Below are positions 1 to 9,111 of a stretch of 64,000 nt of DNA, piece after piece. Source of the stretch: Ariolimax columbianus (Eukaryota > Mollusca > Gastropoda > Stylommatophora > Arionidae); NCBI GenBank assembly GCA_036924085.1, contig JAVGWX010000013.1, positions 47,391,175-47,455,174 of the forward strand, read 5' to 3'. The notes beneath the pieces were generated by a model that was not told the origin of the DNA, did no database searches, and saw nothing but the letters and a program-made list of their open reading frames with translations. The position numbers and the translations under genes are program-made. Position 1 is the stretch's first letter. Every line of letters begins with the position of its first letter.

Positions 1-243
1 TTGCAGATACCCTAAGGACTCAGCATTTGAGAAGACATTCCACACCATTCGATGACACAGTTTTTTCCTTCCTTACGCACCGTGGATGAGGCATCTCTGC
101 TCAGATTGGTCTTACAATTCACATTGGAAATAGGCATAGACTAGTTGCATCCTTTTTTTTATTCAAAGCACAATTTACTTTCGTCTGGCAAGAAGTAAAA
201 TTTGTAAATATAATATACTGACAAAACAGGACTTCAACCCCAG
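1..243. other. Intronic sequence, nothing recognised
   Basis: No coding motif, tRNA box or repeat unit is visible before the LINE remnant. It probably lies in an upstream intron of striatin. Confidence 0.4.
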
Positions 244-866
244 ATTGCTGTTGATAAGGAAAAAATTGAAAATGTCACATGTTTTGAATATCTTGGCTCT
301 ACATTATCCAACGACGGAAACTGCTTAAAAGAAATTAGAATACGACTGGCCATGGTAATGCAGAAGCTAAACAACATGCAATATCTGTGGCATAATACTA
401 ACAAACAACTAAAACTGAAGATTCTGAGAACATGCATATTCCCTGTAGCAATGTACAAGTGCAAGACATGGACTATGACACATGCAGCAAGGAGGTAAAT
501 TGGGGTGTTGAAACAAAATGTTACAGAAGAATCCTAAAAATTCCTTGGATAAAGAAAGTGACAAATAAAGCCATCCTAAAAGACCTGAACATTGAACACT
601 GATTCATAAATAATGTTTTGTTTCTGAAATTGAGTTTTTTCGGCCACATCAAACCTCATGACGGATTGGAAAGAACGGCCTTGGAGGGCATGGTACCTGG
701 AAGGTGATGCAGGAGGACAACCAAGGCAAAGGTGCATACAAGATATCAAGGAAACACTAAACATGAACACGGAGCAGACGGGAAGATTGACTGCAGACCA
801 AGATTCATATCGGCTGACTGTGATGAGAGCGATGTTCTACAAAGGACATGCTACATGATGATGATG
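244..866 (+). mobile_element. LINE remnant: reverse-transcriptase C-terminus and 3' tail
   Basis: 244-498 reads in one frame: IENVTCFEYLGSTLSNDGN, then KLKILRTCIFPVAMY and KTWTM. This is the region after the RT active site in RTE/L2-like non-LTR elements (FxYLGSxxS, then the Y-C-x-TW motif). After a stop and frameshifts, 658-858 gives the usual C-terminal pattern (LEGDAGGQPRQRCIQDIK). A short atgatgatgatt tail at about 855 marks the 3' end. Not functional. Confidence 0.75.
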
Positions 867-1094
867 ATTAATATTGAACAAATTTAACTAAAATTTTGAT
901 CTGAAAACGTATAAATAAGTTATCTATAATATGAAGTATTTATAATAAAGTAGTATTAAACATTAAATGTCTGTTTCTTCTGTGCCAAAGTCTGAATCAG
1001 ACTTGTATTAAATATCTATGTGTGATCATTGGTCTAATAATAATAAATAATTTCTCCAGTCTTGACTTCTTCTTCTTCATCGTACACTGTTTAC
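867..1094. other. AT-rich spacer with a short dispersed repeat
   Basis: About 885-960 resembles 15765-15860 (both contain actaaaat, gatct, then tatctat and tataataaagt). It is probably the end of an old unidentified element. No gene is seen. Confidence 0.35.
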
Positions 1095-1580
1095 AGCGAT
1101 ATATGTTGCACTGTTTTATTTTGTTAAGCCTGTGGCTCAGTGCATCCGATTTCAACAGGCGTTTCTGTAGGGATGCCCTCCTTAGCCTTTGGCTGTCCCC
1201 ATCCTAACTGCAAGGTAGCAGTTGTTTTTGGTCAGAGTTGTCTCTCTTTGGGAAGTTGTCTTACAGGACTATCGAGTCTTCCCCACTCGTGTCTATAGGG
1301 TTTGGCAATGATATGATATGATGGACTATGTACTAGTTTGTACTATCCCGGAAGAGAGGCAGTTCGGTGTGACTGTGTCTCAGGATCGTCACGTCCTGCC
1401 AGAAACGTAGCATGTGAATGAGGTATCTCTTTGCTCCCTTTATTTTCTCGGCTCATCTGCAGTGATGGCACGCCTAGCATTCCCTGCCACCTGGGAGGTT
1501 GTCACAATAGGGCCAGGGGTGCAATGTCCGCTGGAGTGCATCTCTTCTGCGTCCATTGGGAAGACTGCTGATAGCAGACA
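1095..1580 (-). repeat. rDNA-linked repeat module, copy A
   Basis: Resembles 4140-4580 along its length (shared gatttcaacaggcg, actatcgagtct, aggatcgtcacgtcctgcc, tacgcctagcattcc). On the minus strand it lies downstream of the 28S 3'-end-like fragments, where an intergenic spacer would be. Its first ~150 bp contain a tgaaatcggatgcactg core that is also found in dispersed short repeats of this window. Confidence 0.65.
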
Positions 1581-1705
1581 GAGGTAAAGAGCAAGGCAGG
1601 AGTGCATTTAACCAGGTGCATTTCTGCGGCTCTACCGGGCTGAGATGCGAGCCCCAGGTCCCTGCCATGTCGTAGCCTCCCATCACAGCGGTGCTGAGAT
1701 TTAGG

Positions 1706-1822
1706 GCGGGATTCTGGCTTAGAGGCGTTCGACCGTAGTCCCTCAGATGGTATCTTCGCACCATTGGCTTATCAGCCAAGCACGTGGACCAAATGTCAGC
1801 GTCCTGCGATTCCTCTCGAAGG
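1706..1822 (-). pseudogene. 28S rRNA 3'-end fragment (degenerate), copy A1
   Basis: Read on the minus strand it contains the extreme 3' end of LSU rRNA: AGGAATCGCAGG, then the segment with ACGCCTCTAAGCCAGAATCC. Several substitutions in normally invariant positions show that it is a pseudogene. Confidence 0.75.
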
Positions 1823-1897
1823 AGTGCATTTGACCAGGGGACAAGCCTGGTCATGGCACGGAGATGTTGTTCGCCTGGTGTGCAGACATATCTCATG

Positions 1898-2112
1898 GCC
1901 GGGATTCCGGCTTAGAGGCGTTCAGCCGTAATCCCTCACATGGATGGTAGCCTCGCGCCATTGGCTTATCAGCCTAGTACGTGAACTAGATGTCTGCGGC
2001 TCCTTTTGAATTGGGCAGTATTACCGTAGCAACGCCCTGTCATTAGTAGGCTAAAACTGACCTGTTTTCCGAGGGTCTAATATCAGCACCCGTTCGCTAT
2101 TAGACCCAACGA
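1898..2112 (-). pseudogene. 28S rRNA 3'-end fragment (degenerate), copy A2
   Basis: Longer second copy of the LSU 3' terminus. It extends upstream through the GGTAATACTGCC-like and GTCAGTTTTAGCC-like stretches that precede the 28S end. It is diverged from any functional LSU. It joins copy A1 in tandem through a short unrelated spacer (1823-1897). Confidence 0.75.
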
Positions 2113-2155
2113 ATCAATAGAGGGTTTTTTAGTCAGTCAATGACCAGGTATCTAG

Positions 2156-2497
2156 AACCTGCGATTTCTGTAGGGTTAAGCAAGATTACCGTAGCAGACG
2201 CTCTTTCATTAAGAGGGTAAAAACTGACCTGTCTTCCGTGGGTCTAATACCAGAACACGTTCCCCATTAGACCCAACAAAAGTGCTCTCAATCTGTCAGT
2301 CATTTTACAGTGTTGAGTCAAATTAAGCTGCAGGCTCTACTCAAGGTGGTGCCCTTCCGTCAATTCCTTTATCGAGCACTGAATGCCGGCCAATCGAGCC
2401 ACAGAGAGCTTAGCCCCAGATTTCCGAGGGTCTAAATCCAGCACCCGTTCCATATTAGACCCAACGAAAGTGCTCTAGGCCTGTCAATCATTTCAGT
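2156..2497 (-). pseudogene. Alternating 28S/18S micro-fragments, unit A
   Basis: Within 340 bp: 28S-3'-like (2156-2280), 18S-like (2311-2370, around the AATTGACGGAAGGGCACC universal stretch), and a short 28S-like piece (2425-2463). The main 18S block then starts at 2498 with the same 18S stretch. The joining sequences (gtgctct...gtca...cag) recur at each junction, so this is an amplified chimera and not random debris. Confidence 0.7.
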
Positions 2498-2517
2498 GTT
2501 GAGTCAAATTAAGCCGC

Positions 2518-2549
<32 letters not shown>

Positions 2550-3486
2550 ATCCTTCAAGTTTCAGCTTTGCAACCATACTTCCCCTGGAACCCAAACACT
2601 TAATTTTCCCAGAAGCTGCCTGCAGAGTCATCGAAGCAACTCCTGCGGATCGCTAGTCGGCATCGTTTATGGTCAGAACTACGACGGTATCTGATCGTCT
2701 TCGCGCCTCTGACTTTCGTTCTTGATTAATGGAAACATTCTTGACAAATGCTTTCGCAGTAGCTCGTCTTGCGGCGATCCAAGAATTTCACCTCTAACGC
2801 CGCAATACGAATGCCCCCGTTTGTCCCTGTTAATCATTACCTCCAGTTCCGAAAACCAACTTTTAAAATAGAACCGAGGTCCTATTCCATTATTCCATGC
2901 ACCATTATTCAGGAAGCCGAGGCCTGCTTTGAACACTCTAATTTTTTCAGCGAAGAGCACCCGCGGGAGAGAGCCGGCAGACGGTAGGGCAGGAGACAAC
3001 GGGCAGTGAACCGGCGCGAGCCGGACCGCCCGCCTGCGCCTGAGATCCAACTACGAGCTTTTTAACTGCAACAACTTTAATATACGCTATTGGAGCTGGA
3101 ATTACCGCGACTGCTGGCACCAGACTTGCCCTCCAATAGATCCTCGTTAAAGGGTTTAAAGTGTACTCATTCCAATTACGGGGCCTCGAAAGAGTCCCGT
3201 ATTGTTATTTTTCGTCACTACCTCCCCGTGCCGGGAGTGGGTAAGTTGGACGCCTGCTGCCTTCCTTGGATGTGGTAGCCGTTTCTCATGCTCCCTCTCC
3301 ATAATCGAACCCTGATTCCCCGTTACCCGTTACAAACATGGTAGGCATGTCACGTACCATCGACATTTGATAGGGCAGACATTTGAAAGATGCGTCGCCG
3401 GCACATGAGACCATGTGATCAGCACAAAGTTATCCAGAGTCACCAGTGGGGACGCCGCAACCCTGCGAGGGGAAACGACGATTTGC
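2498..3486 (-). pseudogene. 18S rRNA, internal fragment (unit A)
   Basis: Minus-strand SSU rRNA from about nt 220 to about nt 1190. It includes the universal GGTAATTCCAGCTCC region (around 3085-3110) and AAACTTGAAGGATTTGACGG (altered from the canonical form). It is nearly identical to 5260-6251. The 5' part is missing: at 3486/3487 it is fused to a LINE endonuclease sequence. The 3' third is missing. Changes in invariant positions near 2545-2555 argue against function. Confidence 0.9.
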
Positions 3487-4139
3487 ATCTATCTCCCAAT
3501 CTTCCACTTCGTCACCTCTGCTGTCTGTGTCAGAGTATCCCCATCTCTCCGAGTGGCTGTTGAAATCTCCAACTACTATGCAGTTGGAGTCTCTGACCTC
3601 CATACTCGAGAGCGATAGGTCTCTATTTGGTGGTCCGTACAGATTGAAAATGCGGAGCTTCGTCTCTTGAGCCATTATGTCAACTCCTACAATTTCTCCG
3701 GTGTGAGTGATAGATACCGCGCTACTCGGTATGCAGTTTCTGGTCAGTATCAGGACCCCTCCTTTGTGGCCTTCTCTATCTAGACGGAAGGTCTGGTATC
3801 CTCTGATTGAGAATTTATGATTATTGTTGAGGTGCGTTTCCTGGATACATGCCACGTCAATCTTACCTTCATGCAGGTGATGTGTTAGGGAAAGTTTTTT
3901 GTTAATGACTCCCTCCGCATTCCACTGTAGTATTTTGAGGGTCTTGAGGTTTTGGTCAATAGAAGTTGCCCCATAGCCATGTGCCTTGACTCCACGACAC
4001 ATGGGTAGGTGACCACCAGTAGTCAAGGGTGGGTCCCTTTGAGGCGTCAGGCCCGGCACTATCGCTGCCTGGCGGGACTCCGCAGGATGAGCGCCATGCG
4101 TTTTTCTAATAGGTTGTACTGTCATCATGCTGCGATTTA
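3487..4139 (-). mobile_element. LINE endonuclease (EEP) domain, fused to 18S
   Basis: The minus-strand ORF reads LKILQWNAEGVINKK, DVACIQETHL, YQTFRLDREGHKGGVLIL, LRIFNLYGPPN and VVGDFNSHSERWG. These are the N, E, Y and D-x-N motifs of the apurinic-like endonuclease of I/Jockey-type non-LTR retrotransposons. The ORF is open from about 4176 and runs straight into the 18S sequence at 3486, so endonuclease residues are followed by residues translated from rRNA. The reverse transcriptase is absent. Fragments with RNase H elsewhere in the window may belong to the same family. Confidence 0.85.
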
Positions 4140-4580
4140 CGTTGCACTGTTTTGTTAGGCTTGCGGCCCCGTGCATCCGATTTCAACAGGCGTTTCTGTA
4201 GGGATGCCCTCCTTAGCCTTTGGCTGTCCCCAGCCTATCTGCAAGGCAGCAGTTGTTTATGATCAGAGTTGTCTCTCTTATGGAAGTTGTCTTACCAGAC
4301 TATCGAGTCTTCACTACTCGTGTCTATAGGGTGCAATGATGATATGTGAGATGATATATGAGATGGACTGGTTTACCCGGAAGAGAGGCAGTCCAGTGTG
4401 TCTGTATCCCAGGATCGTCACGTCCTGCCAGAAACGTAGCAATGCATGTGAGTGGGGTATCTCTTTCTCCCTTTATTTTCTTGGCTTCTATGCAGGGATG
4501 GTACGCCTAGCATTCCCCGCCACCTGGGGTGTTGACACAGTGGGGCAGGTGTGCAATGTCCGCTGGTCTGCATCTCATAT
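4140..4580 (-). repeat. rDNA-linked repeat module, copy B
   Basis: Partner of 1095-1580 (see there). The offset is about 3.04 kb here but 2.765 kb in the 18S part. About 280 bp of the 28S-3'-end region present in unit A are therefore absent from unit B. Confidence 0.65.
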
Positions 4581-4584
4581 GAGC

Positions 4585-4907
4585 TAGTTTTCCGTAGCAA
4601 CGCCCTGTCATTAGTAGGGTAAAACAGACCTGTCTTCAGATGGTCTATTTCCAGCACCCGTTCACTATTTGGGCAGACGAATTTATTGAGGGCTTTTGTT
4701 TGTCAATGACCAGGTATTTGAAATCTGCGGTTTCTGCGGAGTTAAACACGATTTCCGTAGCTTTCTTTCATTATAGTGTTAGAGAGCTGACTTGTCTTCC
4801 GTGAGTCTAATACCAGCGTACGTTCATTATTAGACCCAAACGGTAGTGCTCTCGATTTGTCAGTCGTTCTACGGTATTGGCGTGTTCAGTCAAATAAAGC
4901 CGCAGGT

Positions 4908-4943
<36 letters not shown>

Positions 4944-5259
4944 GCGAGACAATCAAGTTACTTAGAGGGTAGCCCTAGATTTTCGAGGATCTAATTCCAG
5001 CACATGTTCACTATTAGACCCCACGAAGGTGCTCTCTTTTTGACAGTCATTCTACAGTATTGGCGTGTTAAGTTAATTTAAGCCTCAGGCTCCACTCCTG
5101 ATAGTGCTCTTCCGTCAATTCCTTTGTCAGAACACTCGATGCAGACCAACCGAGCCACAGGTGGCATAACCCCAGATTTCTGAGGGTCTAAATCCAGCAC
5201 CAGTTCCATATTAGACCCCAGAAAAGTGGTCTCGGCATGTCAATCATTTCAGTGTTGGC
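4585..5259 (-). pseudogene. Alternating 28S/18S micro-fragments, unit B
   Basis: 28S-3'-like pieces at about 4585-4680, 4724-4848, 4974-5021 and 5175-5215 alternate with 18S-like pieces at 4881-4943 and 5064-5125. Each 18S piece begins at the same point (cgtgttgagtcaaattaag type) and ends near aattccttta. One more 28S/18S alternation is present than in unit A. Confidence 0.7.
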
Positions 5260-6471
5260 CGTGTTGAGTCAAATTAAGCCGCAGGCTCCACTCCTGGTGG
5301 TGCCCTTCCATCAATTCCTTTAAGTTTCAGCTTTGCAACCATACTTCCCCCGGAACCCAAACACTTTGGTTTCCCGGAAGCTGCCCGCAGAGTCATCGAA
5401 GCAACTCCTGCGGATCGCTAGTCGGCATCGTTTATGGTCAGAACTACGACGGTATCTGATCGTCTTTGCGCCTCTGACTTTCGTTCTTGATTAATGGAAA
5501 CATTCTTGACAAATGCTTTCGCAGTAGCTCGTCTTGCGGCGATCCAAGAATTTCACCTCTAACGCCGCAATACGAATGCCCCCGTTTGTCCCTGTTAATC
5601 ATTACCTCCAGTTCCGAAAACCAACTTTTAAAATAGAACCGAGGTCCTATTCCATTATTCCATGCACCATTATTCAGGCAGCCGAGGCCTGCTTTGAACA
5701 CTCTAATTTTTTCAGCGAAGAGCACCCGCGGGAGAGAGCCGGCAGACGGTAGGGCAGGAGACAACGGGCAGTGAACCGGCGCGAGCCGGACCGCCCGCCT
5801 GCGCCTGAGATCCAACTACGAGCTTTTTAACTGCAACAACTTTAATATACGCTATTGGAGCTGGAATTACCGCGACTGCTGGCACCAGACTTGCCCTCCA
5901 ATAGATCCTCGTTAAAGGGTTTAAAGTGTACTCATTCCAATTACGGGGCCTCGAAAGAGTCCCGTATTGTTATTTTTCGTCACTACCTCCCCGTGCCGGG
6001 AGTGGGTAAGTTGGACGCCTGCTGCCTTCCTTGGATGTGGTAGCCGTTTCTCATGCTCCTTCTCCATAATCGAACCCTGATTCCCCGTTACCCGTTACAA
6101 ACATGGTAGGCATGTCACGTAACATCGACATTTGATAGGGCAGACATTTGAAAGATGCGTCGCCGGCACATGAGACCATGTGATCAGCACAAAGTTATCC
6201 AGGGTCACCAGTGGGGACGCCGCAACCCTGCGAGGGGAAACGACGATTGGTTTTGAACTAATAAAAGCGCTCTTTCCGCAAGGGTCGGAGCTTGGTAAGC
6301 ATGTATTAGCTCTAGAATTGCCACAGTTATCCAAGTAGGATCATGTCATCTAAGGAACCTCGACTGATTTAATGAGCCATTCGCGGTTTCACCGTGAGAC
6401 AGTGTGAACTTAGACATGCATGGCTTAATCTTTGAGACAAGCACATGACTACTGGCAGGATCAACCAGAAA
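5260..6471 (-). pseudogene. 18S rRNA, 5' two-thirds (unit B)
   Basis: Minus-strand SSU rRNA starting at the canonical 5' end (CTGGTTGATCCTGCCAG at 6468-6452) and running about 1.2 kb. It breaks at AACACGG (about nt 1190), so the 3' ~600 nt are missing. The 5' domain reads GTCATGTGCTTGTC where nearly all eukaryotes have GTCATATGCTTGTC, and ccatcaatt replaces ccgtcaatt near 5310. It is an rDNA orphon lying antisense to striatin, and is unlikely to yield functional rRNA. Confidence 0.9.
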
Positions 6472-7100
6472 TCTGTCGGAGACGTACGAACCACACATAC
6501 CGGTCGGCGGAGGACGGATGTGTAAAAAGCCTCACTAGGACGGCCGCAGGGACCGACTGACGGACGGACGGTTGTTCCGTCTATTACTCCTTCGACCTAG
6601 GACCGCCTGACCGGGGCCCGTACACACACCAGACGACCGATCGACCGGGCTTGCTCTGGGAGGGATGGCAGCGCTCTGTGCAGAACGGATCCCAACGACC
6701 CCGGCGATGAATTTCACAGGGACTGGAGATAATTTTTGCCTGCCGTCCTGCCCTTCTCCCGAGGGTTGGTCGGGCGAGGACAGGGCCTTTAGGCAGGATT
6801 CCTGCTATCCATTTGCCGGTGACAAGCTCTTTGCGAGAGTCTGACCACCAGCTAGACGAGCTGTCGAGGTCTGCTATAAGCCTTCGAAAAAGCAGCACTG
6901 ACTGTCAAAGTTTCTCGATACGGGCCACAGTAACGCACCTTTGCCAACGGTACGACACCACAAATTTCGTCCCGCTACATGGCCGGGGAAAGGCAGGCGA
7001 GCGTTTTCGGCAAGCCCGCGCTATCGCTCCGTCTGGCGGGACTGAGATCGCTGTATGAATACTGGATGAGAGTCAATCGCGGCGGCGAGAGACCTACCCC
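6472..7100 (-). other. Probable 5' external transcribed spacer of rDNA unit B
   Basis: GC-rich sequence directly upstream of the 18S 5' end, rich in cgg/gac motifs (gacggacggacgg at 6560-6572). Composition and position fit an rDNA ETS, which is not conserved enough to prove by eye. The right limit is set where AT-rich DNA resumes. Confidence 0.55.
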
Positions 7101-7339
7101 AGATCAGTCTTGACTTAAATTGTATCACATGGAAAGGGCAACTTTAAAAATTTACTGTGTTTGTAAATATGAACCACACAGAAATAACAGTACATTAAAT
7201 GAAAGCTGCGCTGGATCGTCAAGTCATGCTTTAGATTATTTTAAAACTCAAAGTGGCGCATCTAAATTACAACGGATGTGCTAGATGACGATGCTGGATG
7301 GAAACTGATGTTTAGCACAACAGGTCAGGGGCGTTTAAG

Positions 7340-7913
7340 TCAAACTGGGACCCTTTTTTTTGTAAGGAAAAAAAACCTTTCAAGCAGTCAAAATGCCATT
7401 TATTTTTCGATATAATCTTCTGCAACGTTTATGCACTTATCTCAGCATTTAAGTAATGCTTGAAAAGCTTCAGTGCAGAAAGATTTGTCAGTATGTCTGA
7501 ACCAATCCAGAACAGCCTGCTTCACTTTGTCATCAGGTTGAAATGCTTGATTTCCCAGGAGTTCTTTTAGGGGTCCAAACAGGGGGAAATCACGTTGAGC
7601 GAGATCTGGGCTGTAAGGTGGATGTGGCAATACCTCCCAGCTGAGTTGCTGCAGATGGTACATAGTGCGGTGAGCTGTATGAGGTCAAGCGCTATCTTGT
7701 AACAGCAGGACGCCATTTATGATCAAACCAGGCCTTTTTTTTTCCCGCAGACGGCTACGCACATCAATCAAAATGCATATGTACTGTTCACTGTTGGTAG
7801 TGGCACACAGCGTAGAAAATCAACATGAATGATGCCAAGTTTGTCCCAGAAAACACTCACCATCACTTTACCTGCAAACTCAATTGTCCAAAATTTTGTG
7901 GGTGGTAGTGGCT
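7340..7913 (-). mobile_element. Mariner-type transposase fragment, 3' part
   Basis: The minus strand encodes HPPYSPDLAQRDFPLFGPLK (the third catalytic Asp region of DD34D mariners), preceded by broken frames with LQDSA, PHTAHRTM and KVMVSVFW, LGIIHVDF (the second Asp region is degraded). Frameshifts and stops make it dead. It is interrupted on its 5' side by a retroposed repeat at 7914-8266 and resumes at 8276. Confidence 0.82.
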
Positions 7914-8266
7914 TGGCTTCGTTCGTTCTCAATCTCCCGCTATCAAACCCTGAAAGGACTTAAGTAGCAGAATGTAGTCCAGAGAATGGAATGCGTTGTG
8001 TCGTAGTTTACAGCTTGGCTGCGATATTTGCACCTTTCGTTCCAACACATCCGACTTCACCAAGCATTTTTTAGTACAGGGTTAGCATTCCCTCTTTGAT
8101 CCCTTCTCCTTAGCCAGTCTGCCCTGCTGCAGCCTGTTATCCAGGATCACCGCGGGGAGGTGTAGAAGGTTCTTGGCAGCTCTGGTTCGCTGGCCCTGAT
8201 GCTAGCAGTCAGCTATGGGTCGCTGACCACTGCAGCTCATGCGCTGCTCAACATCTTGATCCCTGA
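7914..8266 (-). mobile_element. Family A short retroposon inserted in mariner
   Basis: Dispersed repeat with signature blocks (minus sense) catcttgatcccXX, atcctggataaca, gtgttggaXXgaaaggtgcaaatX and cttttcagggXtttgat. It is flanked by a 9-bp target duplication gtggtagtg at 7905-7913 and 8267-8275. The mariner reading frame continues on the far side, which confirms the boundaries. Confidence 0.75.
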
Positions 8267-8275
8267 GTGGTAGTG

Positions 8276-8328
8276 ATTGCATATGCTTCCACTGCTTGGA
8301 TGTACATCCTTCTTTAAAATGTTTACAC
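8276..8328 (-). mobile_element. Mariner transposase fragment, 5' piece
   Basis: Minus strand reads FKEGCTSKQWKHMQS, matching the mariner segment just before the PPP/FxGKVMVSVFW region seen at 7840-7913. It is the displaced half of the same copy. Confidence 0.65.
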
Positions 8329-8329
8329 T

Positions 8330-8600
8330 ATGGAAGAGAAATTGTACACTGACCAAGACCACAATCTCTATTCCATGTAGCGTTCTCTAGAAACAGGCTG
8401 TTTTCAAGGCAGCCTGGCTGATGAGATGTGGATCGATGTGACCAAGGTAGTAGTGAGCACCATGCAGATGAAGCTAAGCATAGCACAACTGCTTGAAGGA
8501 AAGCTACTACAACCCACCACTTAACGTCCTTTTCACTGCGCAGAAAAGGGCAAACTTACTCATTGTGGACATTAAACAACAAACTACCTCTACATTGAGT
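8330..8600 (+). repeat. Family B dispersed repeat
   Basis: Contains cactgaccaagacc, aggctgttttcaaggc, agatgaagctaagcatagc and gcaaacttactcattgtgg. These blocks recur at 38980-39125, 39400-39655, 48715-48985 and, inverted, at 41530-41645, 56571-56930 and 62155-62465. No coding capacity; class unknown. Confidence 0.6.
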
Positions 8601-8644
8601 TGCTTAATATTTCATGCTGCTCATGCCGAGTTTCTTTCTTGCTG

Positions 8645-8965
8645 AAGAAGGTGGATCTAGACTGTTCTGTCTGTAGTGTAATGATATTCTTCTAAGCAGA
8701 CTCACCACTTTATGGGGTCAGTCATGATCCCCACCATTTTGGCCAGGCTCGTGTAATATATTTTTAGATGTACGGTGGGGACATGAGGTGGAGTTCCTCA
8801 TTTGTTGAAGAAGGTGTGTCTAGGCTGTCCTGTCTGTAGTATAATTTTATCCTTCTAAGCAGACTCACCGCTTGTGGGGTCAGTCATGATCTCCACAATT
8901 TTGGCCAGGCTGCTATAAGATATTATTAGGTGCATGGTGGGTACATGAGGTGGGGTCTTGGTCAG
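8645..8965. repeat. Two-copy tandem repeat of about 161 bp
   Basis: 8645-8795 and 8806-8965 share gaagaaggtg, cttctaagcagactcacc, ggggtcagtcatgatc and ttttggccaggct. Diverged direct duplication 70 bp upstream of exon 1. Confidence 0.7.
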
Positions 8966-9035
8966 TATGTTCTACCTGACACTAGTGACTGAGCACCCAA
9001 CCAGCTTTTTTAACTTGCTCTGTTTTATTTAACAG

Positions 9036-9111
9036 TGATGAAAATGAAGATGGAATGGCTGCTGATGACGAGGCTGAAGAGAGACTAGAAAGGAAAGGAG
9101 TGAAACTAAAG
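9036..9111 (+). CDS. STRN: Striatin exon 1 of window (acidic linker)
   Basis: Acceptor tttatttaacag precedes an exon entered in phase 2. It reads DENEDGMAADDEAEERLERK and then GVKLK, and ends at AAG before gttatt, a weak donor. The segment is acidic and low complexity, as expected for the linker between the coiled coil and the WD40 domain. It has no conserved motif of its own, so it rests on phase compatibility (exit phase 0, and exon 2 enters phase 0) and on position. It is the least certain exon with exon 4. Confidence 0.7.

Noticed and set aside
1474..1896. 140-aa minus ORF as a protein gene
   Set aside because: Its N-terminal half is antisense to repeat module sequence and it runs through the 28S-like fragment 1706-1822.
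2679..3050. 123-aa minus ORF duplicated at 5444-5815
   Set aside because: It is the translation of 18S rRNA; the duplication is that of the rRNA block.
5260..6471. Functional 18S rRNA gene
   Set aside because: The 3' third is missing, invariant positions are changed, and 28S-like fragments follow where ITS1 should be.
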